Of a DNA stretch of 64,000 nt, positions 26,363 through 35,085 are shown piece after piece. Under the pieces are notes generated by a model that was not told the origin of the DNA, did no database searches, and saw nothing but the letters and a program-made list of their open reading frames with translations. Each line of letters starts with the position of its first letter. Position 1 is the stretch's first letter. The stretch spans positions 5,022,001 through 5,086,000 of the forward strand of contig OY970066.1 of the NCBI GenBank assembly GCA_963705285.1, in the 5' to 3' direction. The translations under genes and the position numbers were made by a program. The DNA comes from JACMLD01 sp963705285. Its GTDB lineage: Bacteria; Bacteroidota; Bacteroidia; Chitinophagales; Chitinophagaceae.

Positions 26363-28255
26363 TTAATCATGTTTCCATGCAGCCAAAGGTTCAATTTTTT
26401 TGTTGGCCACACCGGCCCCTTCAGGCACCAGCCTAACTGTAATAGCAGCCGTTGTTTTTGCGGGAATGGCAAGTTCAAAACCGGTGCGGATGGTGCCGGG
26501 GTTAGGTGCATCATAGCTGTTGGGTGGCGGATCGGTAGGCCATGTTTTCATAGTAATGGTACCGGCCGTTGTTTCAACCCGCAGCAATAATTTTTTTCCG
26601 TTACTGGTAAGTGTTGCAGTGTGGTCGTCAGTGATTGCTACGCTGGCGGGGGTAACCATTGTCCAGCGTATGGTAGTAACGGTATCGGTGGCTTCAATTT
26701 CATCGCGCACTACCACGTACTGTTGATCAACAATGGCAATACCGCGGGTAGCTTTTGTTAATGCACCTTTGTATACTTCGCTCATATCCGTTACCGCACT
26801 CATAAAATTTTTATCTGCTGAATAACCGGTGAGTGGTGCATACCCAGCAACGCGTTGCAGCTGGTTGTTAACGGTAAGTGTATTGTGTGCCTGGTTTACA
26901 TAGCGGAATATTGTCCAGCGCTGCGCATCCTGTGTTCTGCCAAAAATGTTCATGCCTTTTGATTCAAGCGATTCATACTCCTGCATGCCAAAATCCATGG
27001 CCCATCGTACACCACCAGCATCCAGCACGAATGACCCAATATCCATGTGCGCGTGGTTGACGGATGCTGAGCCGCCTTTAAAACCAACAAATACGGCATT
27101 GGTATCTGTCCATGATGTGCGCATCAACGCTACGGGGCTCTTGCCCTTGCCTACCCACATGGTTGATTTGGGCGGCGCCACTGTATTAATGCCAACTGCA
27201 CCACCCCATAGCAGGGCCGCAGGCAACAGGCGATCATTAATGTATCTTTTAGAATCTTCATTAACCAGGCGTTTGCGCTCTACCCATAACAGTGATGGAT
27301 CAGCGTTTTTTTGTGCAAACCAGAACATGGCAGGCTGAAGACCGCCGCCACCGCCTGCATCTGAGTAATTAAATGGTCTGCCAAAAGCGCCTGTCATATT
27401 CTCCAGGTAACCGGGTGTTTTTAGAAAGCCCGGTTTATCGCTCAAACCAAAATTTTGTCCGTACGCTTTGTCAAGGGCGCTGATGAGCAGCACATTAAAA
27501 CTGGTTCCATAACCCCAGTAACCATAGCCTTCGGGGTAAGCGCCATCCGGGCCAAAATCTTTCATAGAAGAAGGCACGTTATTAATAGAACGGTTAATGA
27601 TTTGTTTAGCCAGTTCGGGCTGATCTTCATAAATGGCCAGTGCGCCATAGGCCATACCGGCATGGCATACCTGGTTCCAGTTGTGTTCTGCGTTTAACCA
27701 GTTGTTGTTGTATTTTTTATCGAGCGAAGGCTCTAAACCGTTTTTTATAATGGCTTCTTTGATAATGTCTTTTGAAGGTGCGGGCAGATCTGCGTACAGC
27801 CAGTCATAACCAATTGCCATGGCCATGGTCATTTCAGCGACGTCAAGAAAATGGGTAGGGTTCCAATCGGTAAAAGCAGCAATGGCCAACATCTCCTTTT
27901 CTGCCCGCTGCAGGTAGCGTGCGTCGCCGGTAGTGCGGTATGCGTAAGAGAGAAAGAACAGCCTGCGCAAAGCTTCGCGCGATTTATCGAGCAGGCGGCG
28001 GCCGATCTTAATCCGTTCAACAGGTGGAACTGTGAGCAAGCGGATAGACTCATCCACAATCGCCTGATGCAGTTTGCCCCAGGTTTTGTCTGCCGCTACC
28101 GTTTTTTTAATGGCGGCTTCCTCGCCTTTCAGCAAAAGAATACGGGGATGGCCTGGCACTGCGGGCAAAGCGCCAATATAATCTGTTTGCGCAATGGCGC
28201 CGGTAATCATAAATAATGACAGGAATACAGCTGTACAAAGCTTAATTGGTTTCAT
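26363..28255 (-). CDS. Heparinase II/III-like lyase, secreted (second copy)
   Basis: 630 aa, signal peptide ending near TGAIAQ. The helical domain has EHNWNQVCHAGMAYGALA near 190-207 and PEGYGYWGYG at 241-250. The beta-sandwich begins with VGFKGGSASVNHAHMDIGSF, giving His401, His403 and Asp405 as candidate ligands, then RWAMDFGMQEYESLESKGMN. This is a different subfamily from the 22930-24882 gene (NHAHMD instead of SHNHND), so the two probably cut different linkages or chain lengths. It is first in the minus-strand block. Its upstream region is shared with the LacI gene and holds the duplicated operator module at 28397-28447, plus a weaker CAAACGTTAAC site near 28368-28378. Confidence 0.87.
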   Translation of the reverse strand: MKPIKLCTAVFLSLFMITGAIAQTDYIGALPAVPGHPRILLLKGEEAAIKKTVAADKTWGKLHQAIVDESIRLLTVPPVERIKIGRRLLDKSREALRRLFFLSYAYRTTGDARYLQRAEKEMLAIAAFTDWNPTHFLDVAEMTMAMAIGYDWLYADLPAPSKDIIKEAIIKNGLEPSLDKKYNNNWLNAEHNWNQVCHAGMAYGALAIYEDQPELAKQIINRSINNVPSSMKDFGPDGAYPEGYGYWGYGTSFNVLLISALDKAYGQNFGLSDKPGFLKTPGYLENMTGAFGRPFNYSDAGGGGGLQPAMFWFAQKNADPSLLWVERKRLVNEDSKRYINDRLLPAALLWGGAVGINTVAPPKSTMWVGKGKSPVALMRTSWTDTNAVFVGFKGGSASVNHAHMDIGSFVLDAGGVRWAMDFGMQEYESLESKGMNIFGRTQDAQRWTIFRYVNQAHNTLTVNNQLQRVAGYAPLTGYSADKNFMSAVTDMSEVYKGALTKATRGIAIVDQQYVVVRDEIEATDTVTTIRWTMVTPASVAITDDHTATLTSNGKKLLLRVETTAGTITMKTWPTDPPPNSYDAPNPGTIRTGFELAIPAKTTAAITVRLVPEGAGVANKKIEPLAAWKHD

Positions 28256-28396
28256 ATTGACAATTAAATCGTTAACTGGCGTGGTAACATAAAGCTGGCT
28301 ACCAATGCCACAAATGAGGTTTTTTGCTGGTTAGAAAAGAAAATTAGGTATTGTTTTTCACAATAGGCAAACGTTAACTTGCTTTAATGCCGCATT

Positions 28397-28506
28397 TTTA
28401 CTCAAACGTTTCAGTAAATAAATTGCAGTTTTCTGAAAACGATTCCAGTTTTTTTGCCCAAGTTTGGTTGTCCTATTCCGCTAACAGCGTAAAACGATTG
28501 CTTATG
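28397..28506 (+). promoter_or_regulatory. Duplicate of the susC promoter/operator module
   Basis: Reads, in order, TACTCAAACGTTTCAGTA (28399-28416), TGAAAACGATTCCA (28434-28447), a T-run, CCAAGTTTG, and GATTGCTTATG ending at 28506. The susC upstream strand shows the same order, the same 33-bp spacing of the palindrome centres, and GATTGCTATG at the start codon. About 60 of 75 aligned bases match by eye. It points toward the LacI gene at 28725 and is also upstream of the divergent heparinase-like gene. It probably allows autoregulation. Confidence 0.65.
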
Positions 28507-28638
28507 CCAAAAAAAGCTAATTTATCGGCTGCGTCTATTTATACCAGTCAAATTTTTCCGGTGTACTTTCCGTTTTTTGCTATTGTTAATGAAACCGATT
28601 TCAGGGTAGTTGCTATTTCGGAGCGCCGCCAGGTATAA
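28504..28638 (+). pseudogene. Apparent decayed susC 5' end
   Basis: Begins with the ATG that aligns to the susC start and encodes 44 aa. Its end contains GAAACCGATTTCAGGGTAGT, matching the susC codons for KTISGVV (AAAACGATTTCAGGTGTAGT) with an indel that brings a TAG into frame. The distance from ATG to this segment is 86 bases against 97 in susC. It is read as a remnant of a duplicated susC start rather than a working gene. The match between the two anchors is weak, so convergence cannot be excluded. Confidence 0.4.
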
Positions 28639-28724
28639 GGCGCATCGCTTTGTTATACGGCGCATCTTTATTACAGTAACCTTTAACAGCAACTGCTTTA
28701 CAGCTGTATTTTCTTTACACAACA

Positions 28725-29765
28725 ATGAAAAAAAAACCCACCCGGAAAAATTCTATACATGATATTGCAAGGGTCTTGCGATTGTCTCCTGCTACCATTT
28801 CACGCGTACTCAACAATCACCCACATGTGCACAAGGCCACCCGCAGCAAGGTAATGGCCATGGTAGAAGAAATAGGCTATAAACGCAATGCAATGGCATC
28901 AGGCCTGCGCACCAATAAAACAAAAACCGTCGGCCTGATTGTTCCGCGTATTTCCATGTTTGTGCATGCAGAAATTATTACCACCATTCAAAATGAATTG
29001 CATGCCCATGGCTACCATCTTATTATCTGCCAGAGCAATGATTCGGTAGATGTAGAAAAGGAACTGACCAATACTTTATATGCATCGCGGGTGGATGCAG
29101 TGATAGCAGCATGCACTTTGTTTACTACCGATTTTAGCCATTTTGATACACTGACGCAAAACAATATTCCTGTTATTTTTTACGATCGGGTGCCGGTAAA
29201 GCCTTACCCCGCCTGCATTGTAAAGGGCGATGACTTTCGGGGCGGGTACCTGGGCGCCGCTCATTTACTTGAACTGGGTTGCCGCCGTATTGCATTTATA
29301 TCCGGGCCGCTTAATTGCAGCATTTATATCGACAGGTTTGCCGGTTTCCGGAAAGCCATGCAGCAATTTGATGCGCCGGTGTTGAATAATATGGTATTTT
29401 ACCATGAACTGAGTGCAGACAATGCGCGCAAGGCCATGAATAAATTGTTTGCAAAGAAGCCTTACCCGGATGCCATTTTTGCCGCCAATGATGTAAGCGC
29501 GCTGGAGGCATTGCATTTTGCAAAAGAGATCAATGTGCAGGTGCCATCCGAACTCAAAATTGTAGGGTACTCCAATGATCCCCGTTCGGCCATTGTAACG
29601 CCTTCGCTTACCACCATCGAACAGTTTCCTGCTAATATTGGAAAAGTAATTGTATCTGAACTGATCAAAATTTTAAAAGATGAAGGTGGTAGTGAAAGCA
29701 ACGCCACGGTTGATTACCCGCAAATAACTACAGCGGTGGGTCTGATACGGCGCATGTCAACCTAA
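28725..29765 (+). CDS. LacI/GalR-family transcriptional regulator 1
   Basis: 346 aa. The N-terminal helix-turn-helix is IHDIARVLRLSPATISRVLNN with hinge helix RNAMASGLRT, followed by a periplasmic-binding-protein-like effector domain (TVGLIVPRISMFVHAEI, GGYLGAAHLLELGCRRIAFI, PDAIFAANDVSALEALHFA, LTTIEQFPANIGK). The domain normally binds a sugar or sugar derivative and releases the operator. The region before it has the operator pair shared with susC, so it probably controls locus 1 and itself. It is convergent with a second LacI gene across a heptamer array. Ligand unknown. Confidence 0.93.
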   Translation: MKKKPTRKNSIHDIARVLRLSPATISRVLNNHPHVHKATRSKVMAMVEEIGYKRNAMASGLRTNKTKTVGLIVPRISMFVHAEIITTIQNELHAHGYHLIICQSNDSVDVEKELTNTLYASRVDAVIAACTLFTTDFSHFDTLTQNNIPVIFYDRVPVKPYPACIVKGDDFRGGYLGAAHLLELGCRRIAFISGPLNCSIYIDRFAGFRKAMQQFDAPVLNNMVFYHELSADNARKAMNKLFAKKPYPDAIFAANDVSALEALHFAKEINVQVPSELKIVGYSNDPRSAIVTPSLTTIEQFPANIGKVIVSELIKILKDEGGSESNATVDYPQITTAVGLIRRMST

Positions 29766-30013
29766 ATCGGTGATATCATCGCTGATGATGTGTTCATCGC
29801 TGAGTTAAGGGAATCGCTGATCTCTGATGTGTTCATCGCTGATTTAACCCGATTCGCTATGTAGATCAGACATCATCACATCAGAAATCAGCGATTGGCT
29901 TCAGAGATCAGAAATCATTACATCAGAAATCAGCGATTGGCTTCAGAGATCAGACATCATTACATCAGAAATCAGAGATTGGCTTCAGGCATCAGAGATC
30001 ACCACATCAGAGA
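29766..30013. repeat. Heptamer-derived array between convergent LacI genes
   Basis: The left part reads GATGTGTTCATCGCTGA and similar. From about 29865 the opposite strand sense appears as ATCAGACATCATCACATCAG, then about three copies of a ~50-60-bp unit with GAAATCAGCGATTGGCTTCA and GAGATCAGAAATCATTACATCA. It extends into the last codons of LacI 2, whose final Glu-Asn-Leu-stop is encoded by repeat sequence. Long inverted pairing is possible. Confidence 0.88.
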
Positions 30014-31020
30014 TTCTCCGTGGAAGATCGCTTTACAAGTGTTGACTTAATCACAATGTTCTCGTCTTGTAACTGAAAAGATTTTTTGTCGAGCGCCTTA
30101 AATAAAATGGCAGCAGCTTCTTTGCCAATAGCAAAAGCCGGTTGGGTGATGGTTGTAAGGGATGGTTGTAAAAACGAGGCCGTTTTCAGGTTAGAGAAAC
30201 AAATTACTTTCACATCGCCGGGTATAGACAGGTTCAACTCCCGGCAAACCTCGTACACACCCAGTGCATACTGTTCCACCGCGGCAAAAATACCGTCTGG
30301 CCGATGGTTGTTTAAGAGATTACTGATGAGTTCAATATCTGTCGCACTATCATTGGTACATTCTATTATGCGGGCTTCATCCACCGGCAAATGCCTGTCG
30401 GCAAGCGCCTGAATAAACCCTTTCTTTCTTTTGTTACCAATAGAAATATTTCCAGACATGGCCAGGTGGGACAGTTTTTTACAACCCTGATCAATCAGGT
30501 GTGTAGTAGCCAGGTAACTGCTCTCATAATCATCTGTAGTTACCTTCACTGTATTAAAAGCATCCACCACCCGATCAAAAAAAACAATGGGTAAGCCGTT
30601 TTCTTCCAACTGGTGCAGGTGAGTATAATCTGTGGTAGTGCTGGACACAGAAATAAGTACGCCGTCTACCCGGCCCCCATGCAGGTACTTGGTAAGCGCC
30701 ACTTCTTTCTTTACATCTTCATGCGTGAGGTAGATAAGTACATGGTAATTTTTTTCCTGCGCAATGGATTCTATACCGTTGATGGCAAGCGCAAAATAAT
30801 TATTGGCAATCTCCGGTATGATAACGGCGATGGTTTTGCTTTTGTGTTTACGCAAACTGCTGGCATACGGGTTGGGCTGGTAATTGAGTTCAGTGGCAAG
30901 CGCTATTACTTTATCTTTTGTTTCTTTGCTGATATCGTGGCTATCACGCAACGCTTTTGACACAGCAGATATAGACAAATTGAGTATTTGCGCAAGTTTC
31001 TTGATATTCACTGATTCCAT
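30007..31020 (-). CDS. LacI/GalR-family transcriptional regulator 2
   Basis: 337 aa. The helix-turn-helix is VNIKKLAQILNLSISAVSKALRD with hinge helix NPYASSLRKHKSK. The effector domain has TIAVIIPEIANNYFALAINGIE, GLPIVFFDRVVD, ATTHLIDQGCKKLSHLAMSG and LTTITQPAFAIGKEAA. It is closely related in layout to regulator 1 but clearly distinct in its recognition helix, so it likely reads a different operator or ligand. The region before it (31021-31240) is shared with the divergent metallo-beta-lactamase-fold gene, where no strong palindrome was found. Its C-terminal codons are supplied by a repeat array, so the tail may have been replaced recently. Confidence 0.93.
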   Translation of the reverse strand: MESVNIKKLAQILNLSISAVSKALRDSHDISKETKDKVIALATELNYQPNPYASSLRKHKSKTIAVIIPEIANNYFALAINGIESIAQEKNYHVLIYLTHEDVKKEVALTKYLHGGRVDGVLISVSSTTTDYTHLHQLEENGLPIVFFDRVVDAFNTVKVTTDDYESSYLATTHLIDQGCKKLSHLAMSGNISIGNKRKKGFIQALADRHLPVDEARIIECTNDSATDIELISNLLNNHRPDGIFAAVEQYALGVYEVCRELNLSIPGDVKVICFSNLKTASFLQPSLTTITQPAFAIGKEAAAILFKALDKKSFQLQDENIVIKSTLVKRSSTENL

Positions 31021-31240
31021 ACTGCAAGTATAAGCGATCGCAAATAACTTACCCCTAACTTTTTAATTGCACCACCGTAATGCAGCAATTAATTGATTGT
31101 TAACAAGTGTGGTGAACCGCACTGACCTACAGCTGAAACACACTCTTTATTACCACATTGGTTTTTCAGTAAATTGCGCTGTGCAACATGTATTGTCATG
31201 CCAAGTATCATTACCATTGCTTCTGCTAAATAGACATTGT

Positions 31241-32512
31241 ATGAACAAATTATTGATTTGCCTGCTATTTTTTTGTTTTACTGCACAATCACAGACACCC
31301 CTGCCCGGCAAGGCGCTGCCCTCCTGGCAACCTGGTTACCTTGATCTTCATCATATCAATACCGGCAGGGGCAATGCAGCTTTTTTTATATTGCCAGACG
31401 GTACCAACCTGCTGGTAGATGCCGGCGAGCTTGACCCTACAGCAGCGCGTACCACGTCGGCACGCAATACCCCCATCAGGCCAAACAACAGCAAACAACC
31501 TTTTGAATGGATCACTGATTATATACAGCAATTCTCTCCGCAAAAAGAAAAAACAGTCATCGATTATGCCATGATTACCCATTTTCATGACGACCATTTT
31601 GGCGGCTGGTATCCCAATGCGCCTGTTTCTGGCGATAGAAAATTTGTACGGTCAGGCATCACCGGTATAGGCGACCTGCTTCCCATTCATATACTGCTTA
31701 CCAGGGATTACCATTACCCCACGCACCCAGATAGTCTTTTAAAAAGATTACCCGCTACCAGCCATTTTGTAAAAGGGTGGCAGAATTTTATGGCTTTTGT
31801 TGCAGCCGCACCACATGGTGTCAAAAATAATTTTCTGCAGGCAGGTTCTGCTTCGCAAATACGGCTGGTGCATTCCGCAGCAACCTATCCGGGTTTTGAA
31901 ATCCGCAATCTAAAATCAAATGGCATGATCTGGACGGGCAAAGACAGTACGGCCCGGCAGCATTTTCCACCTGTGGATCCTGGCAATAGCCGCAGCTGGC
32001 CCGATGAAAATTCGCTCAGCAATGCCATCTTAATTAAATACGGTGGGTTTACCTATTATACCGGCGGCGATAACCCCGGGAATGTTTTTTTGGGCGATTC
32101 ATTATGGAGGGATGTTGAATCTGTACTGGCACCAGCCATTGGGCAGGCAGATGTTGCTACCATGGACCACCACGGCAACCGCGATGCAGTAAACGCAAAT
32201 TTTATAAAAACACTGCAACCCCGCGTTTGGATTGAACAGGTATGGACGGCCGATCATCCGGGGCATGAAGTATTGATCAGGGTAATGTCGAAATTGTATG
32301 AAGGCCCGCGTGATCTGTTTGCAACCAATATGATGGAAGCCAACAAGCTGGTAATTGGCGGTTTAATTGACCAGGCATATAAGAGCACGCAGGGCCATAT
32401 ATTAGTACGAGTGCTGCCGGGCGGTAAAGCTTATTATGTGATCATACTGGATGATGCTACAACGGAAAGAAAAGTAAAAGCGGTATTTGGACCGTATCAG
32501 TCGAAACGATAG
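31241..32512 (+). CDS. Secreted metallo-beta-lactamase-fold hydrolase
   Basis: 423 aa from the ATG at 31241, where the signal peptide MNKLLICLLFFCFTAQSQ starts; an upstream in-frame start at 31097 would bury that signal. The metal site HFHDDH lies at 114-119 within DYAMITHFHDDHFGG, and later TGGDNPG and MDHHGNRD. This arrangement resembles the ComEC/Rec2-type branch of the fold rather than true beta-lactamases. The predicted periplasmic hydrolase has an unknown substrate. It is divergent from LacI 2 and outside the lyase blocks, so a role in locus 1 is possible but not shown. Confidence 0.82.
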   Translation: MNKLLICLLFFCFTAQSQTPLPGKALPSWQPGYLDLHHINTGRGNAAFFILPDGTNLLVDAGELDPTAARTTSARNTPIRPNNSKQPFEWITDYIQQFSPQKEKTVIDYAMITHFHDDHFGGWYPNAPVSGDRKFVRSGITGIGDLLPIHILLTRDYHYPTHPDSLLKRLPATSHFVKGWQNFMAFVAAAPHGVKNNFLQAGSASQIRLVHSAATYPGFEIRNLKSNGMIWTGKDSTARQHFPPVDPGNSRSWPDENSLSNAILIKYGGFTYYTGGDNPGNVFLGDSLWRDVESVLAPAIGQADVATMDHHGNRDAVNANFIKTLQPRVWIEQVWTADHPGHEVLIRVMSKLYEGPRDLFATNMMEANKLVIGGLIDQAYKSTQGHILVRVLPGGKAYYVIILDDATTERKVKAVFGPYQSKR

Positions 32513-32948
32513 TAGCATCTGCGGGTCGCAAAGCTTGGTAATTGCTGGTAAGCTGGTCTGATATTGAAGGCCAGTGCGCAGGTTACCAAATGGATACCAA
32601 CAACCCCAGCAACCAGACCATAAGTATAAATAGTTTCATAATTGCTTTTTGATACGTGTTAAAAGAATCATACCATTTTGCCGTAGGGCAGATTAGAGAC
32701 CTTCAGCAGCGTTTTAAAGGAATAATTTCCACAGTTTGCATGCAAAAAGACGCCAGCATGCTACAGTATTTGCAAAATAGGTGGTAGAAGCTGCTGAATA
32801 CGCCGGAAATCCGTCATTTCCTTGGCTCCAGACATTTCCACAGTGTCTCATTTTTTTCAATAATTTCAAATACAGGGAAAGTTTACTCCCCTGCCTCCGC
32901 ACCCGCGCAAAGCCGTTACCGTTTGTTAAATAAACCCAAACCATTATT
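32513..32948. other. Non-coding gap, one possible micro-ORF
   Basis: No full-length gene in these 436 bases. Repeated GCTGGT/ACCAGC-type words near 32535-32615 could form weak hairpins after the MBL-fold gene. A candidate 18-codon minus-strand ORF is listed separately. No clear promoter of the TAnnTTTG type was found before the TIR gene. Confidence 0.5.
32583..32639 (-). CDS. Possible 18-aa hydrophobic micropeptide
   Basis: ATG at 32639 gives MKLFILMVWLLGLLVSIW and a TAA stop. The peptide could form one transmembrane helix. The upstream leader (CAAAAAGCAATT) is A-rich, as is common before Bacteroidetes start codons. Length alone makes chance occurrence plausible, and no relative is known to me. 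Confidence 0.2.
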   Translation of the reverse strand: MKLFILMVWLLGLLVSIW

Positions 32949-33926
32949 ATGGCCAGACTACATGTAATTCAAAGCCGCATAGACAATCAGATGGCATCCG
33001 CAATGGTGGCAGCGCTCGAGAAACTCGGGCATCGCGTAAGCTGGGATGTTAATTACCTCATACCCGGAGAACCCTGGAAAAAATCACTGACAGACGCTGT
33101 TCAGTTCTGCGATGGGTTGGTGGCGTTGCTCACCACAAATACTATCAACCAGCAGACAGGTCATATATCTTCTCAATGGATGGCTGCCGATATTGGTACA
33201 GCCCGCGCCATCGGCAAATTTGTTATACCTGTCATACTGGGTGATGCTATGCGCATACCGGCACTGGTAGACGATCTGTTTGCGATCATTGAAAAAGATA
33301 CACGTAAAATAAATACGGTGGCGGAAGCCATTCACCAGGCAACAAAAAAACACATGGCCACCATTGCCAAAAACTGGCGCTTCAGTCTTCCGGCCGGCTA
33401 CCAGCATCTTTCATCTGCCGTGGCAAAATTTCATGAGGAGTACTCCTATGAAGAATCCGTTTTTGTAATGATGAAGTTCCCCGATATTACTTCACTGGAT
33501 GTTAAAAAATGCCAGATGCTGGATGATATTTGGGAGGTTATTGAAACAGTGGTTGCGCGCTACGGACTGCAGGCAAGAAGAGCCGATAAAAACCAATACT
33601 ATGACCAGCTGTGGGAAAACGTATGCGTGCATATGCTGGGGTGCAGGTATGGAATTGCCATACTGGAAGACCGCGCCGCCACAGAGCTCAACCCCAACGT
33701 AACGCTGGAGTATGGTTTTATGAAAGCCATCAATGCAAGTGTAGCACTCTTCAGGGATATTAATTTTAAACACGACCGCGCAGATCTTACCGGCAAACTT
33801 GCCCGCCAGTTTACCATTGACCGAAAAGGTGTACTTGAAAAAGCAACGCTGGCAAAAGCATTAAAAGAGTGGTTGAAAGATTTGGGTGTATCCCCTATTG
33901 CTACCCGCAAAAAAATCCGCAAATAA
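32949..33926 (+). CDS. TIR-domain protein with second nucleotide-binding-like domain
   Basis: 325 aa, cytoplasmic. Residues 1-135 look like a TIR fold: LHVIQSRIDNQMASAMVAALEKLG, then DGLVALLTTNTINQ, then SSQWMAADIGTARAIGKFVIPVILGD. In active TIR NADases the residue four after the Trp is Glu; here it is Asp81 after Trp77. Residues ~165-300 (VFVMMKFPDI, YGLQARRADKNQYYDQLWENVCVHMLGCRYGIAILED, NPNVTLEYGFMKAIN) form a second TIR- or nucleotide-deoxyribosyltransferase-like domain seen in prokaryotic effector proteins. Roles in antiphage defence or NAD/nucleotide signalling are plausible, but no partner nucleotidyltransferase is adjacent. Downstream lie a lectin and a serine-hydrolase gene. Confidence 0.7.
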   Translation: MARLHVIQSRIDNQMASAMVAALEKLGHRVSWDVNYLIPGEPWKKSLTDAVQFCDGLVALLTTNTINQQTGHISSQWMAADIGTARAIGKFVIPVILGDAMRIPALVDDLFAIIEKDTRKINTVAEAIHQATKKHMATIAKNWRFSLPAGYQHLSSAVAKFHEEYSYEESVFVMMKFPDITSLDVKKCQMLDDIWEVIETVVARYGLQARRADKNQYYDQLWENVCVHMLGCRYGIAILEDRAATELNPNVTLEYGFMKAINASVALFRDINFKHDRADLTGKLARQFTIDRKGVLEKATLAKALKEWLKDLGVSPIATRKKIRK

Positions 33927-34170
33927 CAATCCTCCTGCTGGTGCAAATGCTACCACAGTAAAATGTACCCGAATGGGGTATTGCCTGTTCTATCTGTATA
34001 AAATACCTTCACTGCTAATAGCATATTTATCCCTTGCACGCCCTTGTATGGCTTAGCACTTATACCTAACCGTTATAAAAGGGCAATGCCGGTTCATTAC
34101 AATCCTTACCTGTTGAATGTTTTGCAGGCGCCAATGCCTGCCTGTTAGAAGCTATAAACTCTGTTCAATT

Positions 34171-35076
34171 ATGGTACAACTCAGACCCGCTTCGCTCTAT
34201 TTGCTGCATAACCAGGTAGAAGTGTATATGAATGCGTCTCCCAACGAAGTATACAGGGCCATTTCTTACGATAATGGCAGTAGCTGGAACCCGTTCTATA
34301 AAGTTCGCATCAAAACTAATGATGCGCTGGCATGCGCCGCTTCAGGCAATGCCAGAACACGTTATTATGTTTATCGGCGATCAGACACCAAATTTAGTTT
34401 GGTAAAAAGAAATGAATTCGGGTACGATGATGGCAGCTCAGACATACTCGGAAGCGGTGCATTTACTTCTGCTCCCGCTGTCGTTTCATCACCTGATGGC
34501 AACACCCTATTTGTTTTTGGCCGCGGCAACGACAACCGTTTCTGGTGGGCGCTCAGCCGCAATGGTGGCACCAGCTGGCAATTGTTATGGGGACCATTGG
34601 GTGCGGGCACTTTTAAAACGGCTCCCTCCGCTGTTATGTCGGCCGACGGCAGCGTGCTCGCCATCTTTGGCCTTGGCATGGATAACCGCGTATGGTATGC
34701 GCAATCATCTAACGGTGGTAATAACTGGAACGTATTTTTTGGCCCCATTACCAACTCAACTTTTACTGGGCCACCGGCTGCCTGCATGTCGGCAGACGGT
34801 AAAAAGATCATGGTGGTATGCAGAGGCACTGATAAAAAGTATTATTACAACGATTCATCAGACAAAGGTCTCAGTTGGGGAACCTTTCGCGTAATTGGTG
34901 AAGGCGTTTTTTTAAGCGGGCCCTCCATTTGTTGTTCGTGGGACAGAAAATATGTACATGTGTTTGGCGTGGGTAACGATAAAAAAATATGGCGCGCTAT
35001 CAGGGATTATCCCGGTGCCACCCAGTGGCAGGGATGGTGGCAGGTAAACCCGGGCATGAGTTTTATAACCGATTAA
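34171..35076 (+). CDS. Beta-propeller lectin-like protein (PLL-type repeats)
   Basis: 301 aa from the ATG at 34171, chosen because upstream residues look like spurious translation. No signal peptide. It contains about five repeats of ~50 residues with the pattern SAPAVVSSPDGNTLFVFGRGNDNRFWWALS, GGTSWQLLWGPLGAGTF and so on. Trp/Gly-rich blades like these resemble fucose-binding PLL-type propeller lectins and Asp-box sialidase-like propellers. No catalytic residues are obvious. It ends 9 nt before the beta-lactamase-like gene, so the two are co-transcribed. Whether it stays in the cytoplasm or leaves by a leaderless route is unknown. Confidence 0.7.
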   Translation: MVQLRPASLYLLHNQVEVYMNASPNEVYRAISYDNGSSWNPFYKVRIKTNDALACAASGNARTRYYVYRRSDTKFSLVKRNEFGYDDGSSDILGSGAFTSAPAVVSSPDGNTLFVFGRGNDNRFWWALSRNGGTSWQLLWGPLGAGTFKTAPSAVMSADGSVLAIFGLGMDNRVWYAQSSNGGNNWNVFFGPITNSTFTGPPAACMSADGKKIMVVCRGTDKKYYYNDSSDKGLSWGTFRVIGEGVFLSGPSICCSWDRKYVHVFGVGNDKKIWRAIRDYPGATQWQGWWQVNPGMSFITD

Positions 35077-35085
35077 AAATTATTT

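Noticed and set aside
28387..28638. 83-codon ORF upstream of LacI 1 as a working gene
   Set aside because: Its first half is the operator module, and the rest looks like a decayed susC start.
31097..31240. 48-residue N-terminal extension of the MBL-fold protein
   Set aside because: It would bury the signal peptide that begins at 31241.
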